NCBI RefSeq assembly: GCF_021602155.1
Contig: NZ_BQHY01000024.1
Location: forward strand, 1-64,000
Reading direction: 5' to 3'
DNA length: 64,000 bases
DNA from: Pseudomonas parakoreensis
GTDB taxonomy: Bacteria; Pseudomonadota; Gammaproteobacteria; Pseudomonadales; Pseudomonadaceae
Within the stretch, counting starts at the first letter, position 1. Each line of letters starts with the position of its first letter. Positions 1-7,918 of this stretch are shown one piece after another. The position numbers were made by a program, and so were the translations under genes. Under the pieces are notes generated by a model that saw only the letters and a program-made list of their open reading frames with translations, did not search any database and had not been told where the DNA came from.

Positions 1-162
1 GGAGGAGGGGGTTTGGGGGAGGAATGGCAGAGTGGGTTTACAGCGTCCGATTTCCAGATCTGCTGAGCTCGCTCAACCTGCACCGGATTGAGCGAGACAA
101 ATCTGCCGCAGGATTGATAGCATGTGGCTATCAATGTCCACATCCTTGCAGGAACGGAATCC

Positions 163-825
163 ATGTCCAAAAAAATCCATGCGTTAGTGCTTTGCCTGAC
201 CGGCGTCGTTGGCGCTATGCAGAATGCCGTTGCAGCTGACAACCTGTTCAAGAGCTACGCTTACGACACGCCCATCACGAAATACACCGAGGCAGGTGGT
301 TACTATGACTGCTCGGCAGAGGTGGGCGCGCCCGCCCGGTGTATTGATGACGTGGATTTCATTGATCAGAAATTCACCGCCGGCCTGGTGTTCAGCAGTG
401 ACAAGCTGATTATGGTTTCACTGTTTGCGCCCTATGAGCGTGAACTCTTCGGGCGTGCCATCGGTGCTCTGGCCAAGTCGTTCGGTCTGGTCGCACTGGC
501 TGACGGCAAATCCATGTTGGATCTCGTCGATCTGGCGGCTAAAGCTAAAAGCAAGGATGAGTACACCGCTAAACTCACCAACTACGAAAGTGTCGCTCTA
601 AACGCCAATAATCTGACCTACTCGTTTATTGAGGGCGCTGCCTCAATCAAAGGCACACCCAGTGTTACTAGTTTGATGGCAGCCGCGCCTGCAAATGTCA
701 GGGGGGCTGATCTGATTGTCACGGGCGAGGGCGAGGAATCGGTCATCATGATCAAGTTTTCTTTCCCGAAACTTGACGAGAACAAACTTGTTGAGCAGGC
801 CAAAAAACCAGTCGAATCTTTCTAA
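163..825 (+). CDS. Hypothetical secreted protein
   Basis: A 220-residue protein I do not recognise. The start at 163 was chosen because it is preceded by an AGGAACGG ribosome-binding site and gives a classical signal peptide: basic MSKK, then a hydrophobic stretch ending in AVA-AD near residue 24; an upstream ATG at 124 would bury this signal. The mature part has two cysteines about 11 residues apart near its N-terminus, which could form a disulfide in the periplasm. No catalytic motif is visible. GC content and codon use look lower than in the surrounding core genes, suggesting an accessory gene. It stands alone on the plus strand at the window edge, so its upstream neighbour is unknown. Confidence 0.6.
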   Translation: MSKKIHALVLCLTGVVGAMQNAVAADNLFKSYAYDTPITKYTEAGGYYDCSAEVGAPARCIDDVDFIDQKFTAGLVFSSDKLIMVSLFAPYERELFGRAIGALAKSFGLVALADGKSMLDLVDLAAKAKSKDEYTAKLTNYESVALNANNLTYSFIEGAASIKGTPSVTSLMAAAPANVRGADLIVTGEGEESVIMIKFSFPKLDENKLVEQAKKPVESF

Positions 826-868
826 GCTCGATGCTTTGACGTGTAACACGCCTCGCCAGCAATAGAAA

Positions 869-917
869 AGGGACAGATTTGTTTGCTCATTTTTTGGCGA
901 TAAATAAATCTGTCCCC
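869..917. repeat. Inverted repeat with GGGACAGATTT ends
   Basis: GGGACAGATTTGTTT at the left end is complemented by AAATAAATCTGTCCC at the right end, enclosing about 20 bases. Short palindromes with this GGGACAGATTTATTT motif are, to my recollection, often associated with REP-associated (Y1/IS200-like) transposases in gamma-proteobacteria; no such transposase is present here, so this would be an orphan copy. Confidence 0.55.
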
Positions 918-1042
918 ATTATTCAATCTATGAAGATGACGTGTATCCCGCCTTTGAGAATGAGGTAGACGATCTCCTCTCTGATGCGGCCGGTGAAACC
1001 AACGCAACTGGATTCATGGTAGAAGGACTGTCAGTTACAGTA

Positions 1043-1208
1043 ACGCCCAACCTACCCGAATCCGACCCCGCATCCCCCAAACGAATCGCTCGATTCTCGC
1101 AAACTCCACGAAGCCGCCGAACGCGCCCTCGATCACTACCTCACTCCGGCCAGCCAGACATGGCCAGCGCTGAGCCCTCCGTGGCGAGCGCTGATGTGGT
1201 GGTCGTAG
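1043..1208 (+). pseudogene. Decayed DUF6124-like small protein gene
   Basis: Two adjacent frames together read like the N-terminus of the small DUF6124 (DUF3077-type) proteins abundant in Pseudomonas. The first frame gives TPNLPESDPASP up to about 1078. The next frame, from 1080, gives NESLDSRKLHEAAERALDHY followed by LTP, so one extra base in the run of C and A near 1079 breaks the gene. After the LTP the similarity fades and a stop occurs at 1206-1208. Intact family members are about 110-130 residues, so the C-terminal half is lost as well. The family assignment is from memory of the motif and is not verified by a search. Confidence 0.5.
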
Positions 1209-1348
1209 AGGGCGCTCAGCGATGCGCAACACAACCGCCGAAAATGGCGGGTTTCAGCCCTCTTCCACAGCAATAGCGATGTGCCACAAAAAATGATGGC
1301 AATGCGTCATCACGCGCTCAAAAAAGTTCAACGACTATACAAAAATAT

Positions 1349-1364
1349 AAAGTTGTACAACTTT
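1349..1364. promoter_or_regulatory. 16-bp perfect palindrome, candidate operator
   Basis: AAAGTTGTACAACTTT is a perfect 16-base palindrome with no loop, as expected for a dimeric repressor site rather than a terminator. The TTGTACAA core resembles GntR-family operators. It lies 250 bases before the chemoreceptor start and shares its AGTTGTA-type half-site with the palindrome upstream of the purine permease (16888-16901). Confidence 0.4.
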
Positions 1365-1575
1365 TCCCAAAATTTATAGCATCTGCTCCAACACCTCTGC
1401 TGAAACGATAAATCCAGCGCAAACCCTGGATTTGTCCGCTGGTGCGTGCGCCGTCGGTACGGTTCTTCGCGTCAGTCTGTTGCAGCCGGGACAGTTGGAG
1501 CTGTCCGCCATTTGCTCAGGATGACGCCCCCGAATATGAGCGGTAACTCCGGTTATCAGAGATCTACTTTATGTG

Positions 1576-1597
1576 CCTGACGCTGAATCGCGTCAGG
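1576..1597 (+). promoter_or_regulatory. Hairpin in the leader next to the chemoreceptor start
   Basis: CCTGACGC and GCGTCAGG form an 8-bp perfect stem around a 6-base loop, ending 16 bases before the ATG at 1614. It has no U-run, so it is not a terminator; it could influence translation of the chemoreceptor mRNA. Confidence 0.4.
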
Positions 1598-1613
1598 GCG
1601 TTAGAGGCTGAAC

Positions 1614-3548
1614 ATGGCAGAAGCATCGAGTTTTCTGGGCAACATCAAGGTTTCCCGAAAGTTGGGGGCCGGGTTTGGCGTTCTGTTGCTGGCGGTGGGG
1701 GCGGTGGCCTTCATTGGCTACAGCAGCAGCAATGTGTTGGTGGATCGCCTGGACACCACGCGTCTGATCGGCACGCTCAACGATGCGTCGCAGGACATGC
1801 GGTTGTCGGAGAAGCAGTACGAGGCGGCGGCGGATGCGGCGTTTGCCGAGGCTTATCAGTCGCGGCTGACGGTGTTGCAAGGGCTGATCGCCAAGGCGTT
1901 GCAGACCCTGACGCGGGCGGAAAACCAGCAGGCCTTGAAGCGTTTGCAGGAAACCACGCTGGCTTACGATCAGCAGGTCAAGCGCCTGGTCGAGGCGGAT
2001 AAGGCGACCAGCGAAGCGCTGAAACCGTTGGGGGCGATGTCGGACAAGTACGCCGAGACCTTCAACAGGCTGTTCGAGAGCGCCACGGCCAGTGCGTTGG
2101 CGTCAGCCGACAGTGCGCGGGTGGCGGACTTGCGCACGGTGGCGGATCTGCGCAATGGCATGACGATGTTTCGGCTGATGCTGCGGCGTTATATCGCGGT
2201 GCCGAGCGAGGCCAACAAGCAGGTGCTGCTGGACACCACCGATACGTTTCTGACGGACATGGGCAAGGCGCGCAGCGGGTTGCCGGCGGCCCTGTCGAGT
2301 CAGCTTGAGGAGGCGCAGGCCGGGATCCGGCGTTATCGCGAGGTGCTGGTGGAGGTTGCCGCGCTGTTCGAGCAGAAGCAGAGCCTGCGCCAGCAGGTGG
2401 ATCAACAGAGCCAGGCGATGGACAGCATCATGACCGGGCTGATGGACACCCAGCAGCGTCTGGCGCGGGACGATCAACATCGTGCGTTTATCCAGATTGC
2501 CGTGCTGACCGTGCTGGCGCTGGTAGTCGGTTTGTTGGCTGCGGTGTTGATCTCGCGGCAGATCACCGGGCCGCTGGCGCTGACGGTGGAACTGGCGCGG
2601 CGGATTGCCAAGGGCGATCTGACGGTACAAGCCAAATCCAGCCGCAAGGATGAGTTGGGCGATCTGCAAAACGCGATGCAGGACATGGCGCAAAGTCTCA
2701 ACACACTGGTGCAGGGGATCGGTAACGGCGTGACGCATATTTCGACGTCGGCCGAGAAGCTTTCGGCGATGAGCGAGCAGACCAGCGCCGGTGTGCGCCA
2801 GCAGAAGGTCGAGGTCGATCAGGTCGCCACGGCGATGCACGAAATGGCCTCGACGGTGCAGGAAGTCGCACGCAACACCACCGACGCATCGGCCGCCGCG
2901 ACCCTGGCCGATCAGCAGGCGCGTCACGGCAGTGCGGTGGTCAAGCAGGCGACTGTGCAGATCAGCGAGCTGTCGGTGGCGATCGAGGACTTGGGCGCGG
3001 CAATGAACGTGCTGTCCCAGGACAGTGAGCAGATCGGCAAGGTCATCGATGTGATCAAGGCTGTCGCCGAGCAGACCAACCTGTTGGCGCTGAACGCGGC
3101 GATTGAAGCGGCGCGGGCGGGGGAGCAGGGCCGTGGTTTTGCCGTGGTTGCCGATGAAGTGCGTTCGCTGGCGCAGCGCACCCAGGATTCGACCAAGGAA
3201 ATCGAAGCGCTGATTGTCACCTTGCAGCAGGGCACGCAAGCGGCCTCTACACTGATGACATCCAGCCGCGAACGCACGCTGGACACCGTGGTGCTGGCGC
3301 AGAAGGCCGAGCAGGCGATCACCGAGATCAACCAGTCGATCGGTACGATCCAGCAAATGAGCCTGCAGATTTCCGCCGCCGCCGAGCAGCAAAGCGCGGT
3401 GGCCGATGAGATCAATCGCAGCATCGTCAGTGTGCGCGATGTGGCCGATCAGTCGGCCGTCGCCAGCGAAGAAAGTGCTGCAGCGACCCTTGAACTGGCG
3501 TCGCTGGGGCAGGATTTGCAACGCATGACGGCGCATTTCCGCACCTGA
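1614..3548 (+). CDS. Methyl-accepting chemotaxis protein, HBM-type sensor
   Basis: A 644-residue inner-membrane chemoreceptor that would control CheA and flagellar rotation. Order of parts: short cytoplasmic N-terminus, first transmembrane helix about 18-37, a long all-helical periplasmic sensor of about 250 residues, second transmembrane helix about 291-312, HAMP domain to about 366, and the signalling coiled coil. The tip motif [19 protein letters not shown] lies near 486 and is followed by [12 protein letters not shown]. The size and helical character of the sensor fit the helical bimodular (HBM) class, whose known Pseudomonas members bind TCA intermediates or polyamines; the ligand here is unknown. 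There is no C-terminal CheR pentapeptide. Start chosen at the ATG 11 bases after an AGAGG-type ribosome site. Confidence 0.9.
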   Translation: MAEASSFLGNIKVSRKLGAGFGVLLLAVGAVAFIGYSSSNVLVDRLDTTRLIGTLNDASQDMRLSEKQYEAAADAAFAEAYQSRLTVLQGLIAKALQTLTRAENQQALKRLQETTLAYDQQVKRLVEADKATSEALKPLGAMSDKYAETFNRLFESATASALASADSARVADLRTVADLRNGMTMFRLMLRRYIAVPSEANKQVLLDTTDTFLTDMGKARSGLPAALSSQLEEAQAGIRRYREVLVEVAALFEQKQSLRQQVDQQSQAMDSIMTGLMDTQQRLARDDQHRAFIQIAVLTVLALVVGLLAAVLISRQITGPLALTVELARRIAKGDLTVQAKSSRKDELGDLQNAMQDMAQSLNTLVQGIGNGVTHISTSAEKLSAMSEQTSAGVRQQKVEVDQVATAMHEMASTVQEVARNTTDASAAATLADQQARHGSAVVKQATVQISELSVAIEDLGAAMNVLSQDSEQIGKVIDVIKAVAEQTNLLALNAAIEAARAGEQGRGFAVVADEVRSLAQRTQDSTKEIEALIVTLQQGTQAASTLMTSSRERTLDTVVLAQKAEQAITEINQSIGTIQQMSLQISAAAEQQSAVADEINRSIVSVRDVADQSAVASEESAAATLELASLGQDLQRMTAHFRT

Positions 3549-3684
3549 TGGCATTTCGCAATGAACTTGGCCGGAATTGACCGGTCAGCCTGTATAAGCG
3601 GGGGCCGCCACGCGGCGCCACCCGGTCCGTGCAGTGATTTTTTTCTGGGCCATGGATGGTTGCAACCCGCTCTCAGGGGGCGTC

Positions 3685-4464
3685 ATGACCAAAACTCCAG
3701 TTTTCCCCCAGCCCAGCGGGGGGTGCCAAGGCTGCCGGCAAAAAGGCGAGGCCGACATGGCGTTCTCCTTCGCGTTCCAGCCGATTGTCGATGTGCGTGA
3801 TCAATCGACCTTCGCCCACGAGGCGTTGGTCCGGGGCGTGCAGGGCGAAGGGGCGCTGTCGGTGCTGCAGCAGGTCGATGACCAGAACCGCTATCGCTTC
3901 GATCAACTGTGCCGCGTGCGGGCGATCTCCACCGCCGCGCAGTTGGGCCTCACCGGTTTTCTCTCGATCAACTTCCTGCCGAACGCCGTTTATCGTCCGG
4001 ACCTGTGCATTCGCAGCACGCTGGAGGCGGCGCGTGCGCATGCGTTTCCGCTTGAGCGGCTGATCTTCGAAGCGGTCGAGGGCGAGCACGTCGAAAGCAA
4101 CAAGCACTTGATGAATATCTTGCGCGAGTACCGCGAGTTTGGCTTCAAGACCGCCATCGATGACTTCGGTGCGGGGTATTCCGGGCTGAATCTGCTGGCG
4201 GACTTTCAACCGGATCTGATCAAACTGGACATGGCGCTGATACGCGGTATTCACCGCGACCGCGTACGTCAGGCGATTGTGCGGGGCGTGGTAGGCATGT
4301 GTACCGAACTGGGGATCGAGGTGATTGCCGAGGGCATCGAACATCCGGAAGAGCGCGATTTCCTCGCTGATTGCGGGATTTATCTGATGCAGGGATTCTG
4401 GTTCGCCAAACCGGCGTTCGAGGCGATGGCGCAGATTCCGGCCGGGGCGTGGCGGACGGTTTGA
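3685..4464 (+). CDS. EAL-domain c-di-GMP phosphodiesterase
   Basis: A 259-residue protein made almost entirely of one EAL domain, expected to hydrolyse cyclic di-GMP. Key residues are present: EAL in HEALVRG, the N of SINF, the E of FEAVEGE, DD in AIDDFGAGYSGLNLL, K in IKLDMALI, E in VIAEGIE and the late Q in LMQGFWFAKP, so the enzyme looks catalytically competent. The N-terminus carries a CxxC pair (GGCQGCR) before the domain, which might bind metal or be redox-sensitive. The start at 3685 follows CAGGGGG; an upstream ATG at 3634 has a poorer site. It has no membrane segment. It follows the chemoreceptor by 136 bases. Confidence 0.85.
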   Translation: MTKTPVFPQPSGGCQGCRQKGEADMAFSFAFQPIVDVRDQSTFAHEALVRGVQGEGALSVLQQVDDQNRYRFDQLCRVRAISTAAQLGLTGFLSINFLPNAVYRPDLCIRSTLEAARAHAFPLERLIFEAVEGEHVESNKHLMNILREYREFGFKTAIDDFGAGYSGLNLLADFQPDLIKLDMALIRGIHRDRVRQAIVRGVVGMCTELGIEVIAEGIEHPEERDFLADCGIYLMQGFWFAKPAFEAMAQIPAGAWRTV

Positions 4465-4566
4465 TGCGAAGCTGAACCCGTGCTGTCGATCAGCCAGGTT
4501 TCATCTTGCCGGGTGCGGTGAACGCCTAGGATGTTTGCACAAGATCATCCCAAGGGGAGCCGTACC

Positions 4567-4782
4567 ATGCGCGCCGCTGTCGTCAAAGTGCTGTTGATCG
4601 CTGCAACTGTTTCGGTATTGAGTGCCTGTTCGGGCGCCGGTGGCTTGACCACCACCAGTTGTTTTTCTGCGGATTGTCAGTCGCCCGAAGGGCGCAGTCA
4701 TGCCACGACCCTGAAGTTTGGCGGCAACAGCATTGGCAGCAGCTTGAATCAGTACAGTTCCGGGATGTTGCATGATGATTGA
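4567..4782 (+). CDS. Small lipoprotein, hypothetical
   Basis: A 71-residue protein with a type II signal: MRAAVVKV, a hydrophobic stretch, then the lipobox LSAC, so Cys20 would be lipidated after cleavage by LspA. The mature part is about 50 residues, rich in Ser, Gly and Thr, with two further cysteines (SCFSADC) about 17-22 residues after the lipidated one. Residue +2 is Ser, which would favour outer-membrane sorting. An AAGGGGAGC ribosome site precedes the ATG at 4567. Function unknown. Confidence 0.65.
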   Translation: MRAAVVKVLLIAATVSVLSACSGAGGLTTTSCFSADCQSPEGRSHATTLKFGGNSIGSSLNQYSSGMLHDD

Positions 4783-4801
4783 TCAAAATCGAGGCTGAAC
4801 C

Positions 4802-4898
4802 TGTGGCGAGGGAGCTTGCTCCCGCTGCGGCGCGAAGCGGCGCCTCAAAAGAAGGCCTGCTGCGCAGTCCAGCAGAAGCAAGCTCCCTCGCCACAACT
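4802..4898. repeat. REP-type long inverted repeat, GTGGCGAGGGAGC family
   Basis: GTGGCGAGGGAGCTTGCTCC at the left is mirrored by GCAAGCTCCCTCGCCAC at the right, with a GC-rich centre containing AAGGCCTGCTGCGCAGTCCAGC. A second copy sits at 61847-61950 with the central segment in the opposite orientation. It lies between convergent genes, where it may act as a mRNA-stabilising or terminator-like structure. Confidence 0.8.
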
Positions 4899-4914
4899 GT
4901 TTGTGCCTGGACGA

Positions 4915-5706
4915 TTACTGCGGCACTGCCAGCCACTCACCAATGACCTTCTGATAACTGCCAGTGACTTTGCTCAAATGCAGCCACTGATCGACGTACA
5001 GCTTCCAGCTGATGTCATCGCGCGGCAGCAGATACGCCTTCTCGCCATACTGCATGTACTGATGTGGATTCACCGCACACAACCCCGGTTTGAGTTTCTG
5101 CTGATACAGCGCTTCCGAGGCGTCGGTGATCATCACGTCGGCCTGGTTGTCGAGCAGTTGCTGGAAGATCGTCACGTTGTCGTGCAGGGCCAGTCGGGCC
5201 TTGGGCAGGAAGGCGTGGACGAAGGCTTCGTTGGTACCGCCGGCCGGTTCCACCAGGCGCACGTCTGGCTGGTTGATCTGCTCGATGGTCTGGTATTTGC
5301 CTTGGTCGGCGCAGCGTACCAGCGGGATCTTGCCGTCGCTGTCGAGGGTGTTGCTGAAGAAGGCTTTTTTCTGCCGTTCCAGCGTCACCGAAATGCCGCC
5401 CATGCCAATGTCGCACTTGCCAGCCTGCATCTCCGACATCAGGGTTTTCCAGGTGGTCTGCACCCACTCGACTTTGACCCCGAGGCTGTCGGCCAGCGAG
5501 CGCGCCATGGCGATGTCGATGCCCTCGAAGTCGCCGTCGGCGCGCTTGAAGGTGTAGGGCTTGTAGTCGCCGGTGGTGCAGACGCGCAGTTGGCCTTGTT
5601 GCTGAATGCTGTCGAGGTGCGAAGTGGCTTCCTGGGCTTGCACACCCGCGGCCAGGGCCAGCGTGCCGCAAAGGATCATCGTGCTTTTTAGAATAGTCAT
5701 GAACAT
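4915..5706 (-). CDS. pheC: Periplasmic cyclohexadienyl dehydratase-like protein (SBP fold)
   Basis: A 263-residue secreted protein with a signal peptide ending near VQAQE and a type II periplasmic binding-protein fold. It resembles P. aeruginosa PheC, which converts prephenate to phenylpyruvate (and arogenate to phenylalanine), more than ordinary amino-acid binding proteins: LRVCTTGDYKPYTF, GTNE, DNVTIFQQLLDNQADVM and EKAYLLPRDD are shared. The two residues I recall as catalytic in PheC, the Lys of RDGK (here SDGK) and the Glu of TDAIEA (here TDASEA), are both present. No permease or ATPase gene lies beside it, consistent with an enzyme rather than an ABC component. A plain binding protein remains possible. 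Confidence 0.6.
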   Translation of the reverse strand: MFMTILKSTMILCGTLALAAGVQAQEATSHLDSIQQQGQLRVCTTGDYKPYTFKRADGDFEGIDIAMARSLADSLGVKVEWVQTTWKTLMSEMQAGKCDIGMGGISVTLERQKKAFFSNTLDSDGKIPLVRCADQGKYQTIEQINQPDVRLVEPAGGTNEAFVHAFLPKARLALHDNVTIFQQLLDNQADVMITDASEALYQQKLKPGLCAVNPHQYMQYGEKAYLLPRDDISWKLYVDQWLHLSKVTGSYQKVIGEWLAVPQ

Positions 5707-5758
5707 TGCGCTTCTGCAGAGGACGGTGAGCCAGTGTAGTGAAAGGCCTTCGCGGGTG

Positions 5759-6628
5759 TCATCCCGCGTCCGGACTCAACGTGCCGAGCCACGCCACCAG
5801 CGCCACGATCAGCAGGGCCAAGCCCAGTTCCAGCAGCACACTGCGTCTGAGTGCGTTCGCCGCGATGACGTGCTGTCCATCGCGTAGCGATCGCTCCAGC
5901 GCCGGCCCAAGGTGGAAGCGGTTCAGCGCGGCCAACACCAGCATCCCGGCAAACAGCGCAACCTTGATCGCCAACAACACGCCGTAAGTGCCGAGCAGCA
6001 TGTCATCCAGCCTCGGGCCGACGATGAACAGGTAATTCACCACGCCGCTCACTGAGAGCGTCAGCACAATCGTCGCGCCGACCCATTCGAAGCGTTTCAC
6101 CGCGTCGGCCAGCAGGCGAATCCGCGCTTCATCCACGCGACCCCGCGCCAGCAACACCAGCGCCAGCATCCCCCCCAACCACGCACCCGCCGCCAGCAGA
6201 TGCAGGATGTCGCTGAGGAAATGCCAGACCCGCAGCGAGCCCTCGTCCATGGCCCCGTGCCCACTCCACGCAAGGGAGCTGAGGACAACCGCGCCGGCCG
6301 TCGACGCGAGCCACTTCCCCGGCTGAATCAGCACCACGATCAGCGCAATCATGCGCAGCGCCCACGCCAACCCGACGTCCGTTTCCAGCAGCATCATCTG
6401 CAGATGCGGCCAGAGCGCGGCGAGTTCGGTTTCGCCACTCATGGTGCTCGTCATCAGCACCAGTCCAGCCACTGACAGCAGTGCCCCGATCAACGCCAGT
6501 CCACGCAGCATCGGGCCAGAGCGCAGGTCGGCGTTGGCGCTGTACAGCGTAAACAACCCCACCCCGAACAACAGCAGCAAATCCACATACAACGCCAGGC
6601 GCAGAATGATGTTGATCAGTTCAGCCAT
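5759..6628 (-). CDS. copD: Copper resistance protein CopD, inner membrane
   Basis: A 289-residue polytopic membrane protein, about eight hydrophobic helices, of the CopD family that moves copper across the inner membrane together with periplasmic CopC. It is the last gene of a copABCD operon on the minus strand and starts three bases after the copC stop. Histidines in the helices, for example in WHFLSDILHLL, fit the family. Length is typical. Confidence 0.9.
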   Translation of the reverse strand: MAELINIILRLALYVDLLLLFGVGLFTLYSANADLRSGPMLRGLALIGALLSVAGLVLMTSTMSGETELAALWPHLQMMLLETDVGLAWALRMIALIVVLIQPGKWLASTAGAVVLSSLAWSGHGAMDEGSLRVWHFLSDILHLLAAGAWLGGMLALVLLARGRVDEARIRLLADAVKRFEWVGATIVLTLSVSGVVNYLFIVGPRLDDMLLGTYGVLLAIKVALFAGMLVLAALNRFHLGPALERSLRDGQHVIAANALRRSVLLELGLALLIVALVAWLGTLSPDAG

Positions 6629-6631
6629 CGC

Positions 6632-7006
6632 TCACTTCACTTTGAACGTGACGTTGCCGGTGATCGGGTGCGTATCTGACGACACCGCACGCCACTCGAC
6701 CTGGTAGGTGCCGGCGGGCAACGGCGCGAGCGGGGTGACGAGCATGGATTTCGGGTCGCTGCCAGCGCTGACTCTGGCCTTCATCGGCATCGGTGAATGG
6801 GCCATGCCGGGCATCTCGGTCATCACCAGTTTGGCACCGGAGAACCGGGTCAACAGGTTTTCGGAAAAGTGCAGCTCGATCTTGTCCGGCGCTGCGCCGT
6901 CAGCACCTTCGGCCGGGGTTGATGACAGCAGTTTCGGGTGGGCCTGGGCGAGGGTGCTCAAGAGCAATCCGCTGGCGAGTGCCAAGGTGATATTCAATGT
7001 GCGCAT
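6632..7006 (-). CDS. copC: Periplasmic copper-binding protein CopC
   Basis: A 124-residue periplasmic protein. The signal peptide ends at AQA, giving a mature N-terminal His (HPKLL), the classical Cu(II) ligand of CopC; the second Cu(II) histidine is in SSDTHPITG near the C-terminus. A Met-rich loop (MTEMPGMAHSPMPM) can bind Cu(I). The beta-sandwich motifs STPAEGA and LHFSENL are recognisable. It would hand copper to CopD, encoded immediately downstream. Confidence 0.92.
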   Translation of the reverse strand: MRTLNITLALASGLLLSTLAQAHPKLLSSTPAEGADGAAPDKIELHFSENLLTRFSGAKLVMTEMPGMAHSPMPMKARVSAGSDPKSMLVTPLAPLPAGTYQVEWRAVSSDTHPITGNVTFKVK

Positions 7007-7036
7007 GCAAGACTCCGGGTTGTTTTTTAATGGGAT

Positions 7037-7918
7037 TCAAAACCACAGCCGCACACCGAGTACGAGGCGTGCTTCGCTGCGACTTTCGCCTTCTTCGCGG
7101 GCGTAATCGGCGGTGTTGCCGTAGGTGCGGTTCCACGTCACGCCGAGGTACGGCGCAAATTCGCGGCGGATTTCGTAGCGCAGGCGCAGGCCGGCTTCAG
7201 TGTTCGACAGGCCGGAACCAAGGCCCCGTTGCGGGTCGTTTTTGCCGTAGACGTTGAGTTCGGCAGTGGGCTGCAGGATCAGCCGGTTGGTCAGCAGAAT
7301 GTCGTAGTCGCCTTCCAGCCGCAGCGCGCTTTGTCCGCCCTCACCGAGAAACGCCGTGGCCTCGGCCTCGAAGTTGTACAGCGCCATGCCCTGCAGACCG
7401 AACGCGGCCCAGGTTTGTGCGGCGCCGGGTTTGAAGTCCTGACGCACGCCGCTGACCACGTCCCACCAAGGCGAAATCGCATGACCCCACAATGCCTGGA
7501 GCTCGGCGTCCTCGGTCTTGCCGTTGCTGCGTTCGCCTTCGGACCGCAGCCACAGGCGATCGATGTCGCCGCCGATCCAGCCGGACAGATCCCAGGCCAA
7601 AGCGCTGCCGTCATCGGCGTTTTGCCACTCAAGTTTGTCGGCGAGGAAGTAACTGTTGATCGCGCTGTCATGCACCTGATGGCCGCCGGGGCTGGCGAAC
7701 ACGGCGGCGCGGTCGGCGTCGGTCAGCGCCGGGATCGGCGTGCGGCTTTCAGTGGGGGCGGCAGGCTGCATCATGCCGTCGTCCATGCTTTGCATCGAGT
7801 GATCCATGCCGGGCATCTGGCTGTGATCCATGCCTTGCATGTCGTTGGCGGCCATGACGGAGGCGCTGATGAACAGCACGGAGAACGCTGCAAGTCGAGT
7901 CATCATCAGCCCCTTCAT
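7037..7918 (-). CDS. copB: Outer-membrane copper resistance protein CopB
   Basis: A 293-residue precursor with a signal peptide (ending SVMA) and a Met/His/Asp-rich N-terminal segment with MDHS repeats, followed by a beta-barrel-like domain ending in Phe ([10 protein letters not shown]), as outer-membrane proteins do. The frame is open further upstream, but a start at 7918 gives the signal peptide and overlaps the copA stop by four bases (ATGA), typical of translational coupling. The N-terminal metal-binding repeats are shorter than in some CopB proteins. Confidence 0.9.
   Translation of the reverse strand: MKGLMMTRLAAFSVLFISASVMAANDMQGMDHSQMPGMDHSMQSMDDGMMQPAAPTESRTPIPALTDADRAAVFASPGGHQVHDSAINSYFLADKLEWQNADDGSALAWDLSGWIGGDIDRLWLRSEGERSNGKTEDAELQALWGHAISPWWDVVSGVRQDFKPGAAQTWAAFGLQGMALYNFEAEATAFLGEGGQSALRLEGDYDILLTNRLILQPTAELNVYGKNDPQRGLGSGLSNTEAGLRLRYEIRREFAPYLGVTWNRTYGNTADYAREEGESRSEARLVLGVRLWF

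Larger units (their letters stand above)
1209..1613. other. Intergenic region upstream of the chemoreceptor gene
   Basis: About 400 bases without a supportable gene. It contains AT-rich sequence around 1320-1375, the palindrome at 1349-1364, and the hairpin at 1576-1597, both listed separately. The promoter of the chemoreceptor gene is presumably here but I cannot assign its -35/-10 with confidence. Confidence 0.5.

Noticed and set aside
941-1276. A 111-codon plus-strand frame as an intact gene
   Set aside because: Only a short internal part resembles a protein family, and that similarity continues in another frame; I treat it as a pseudogene.
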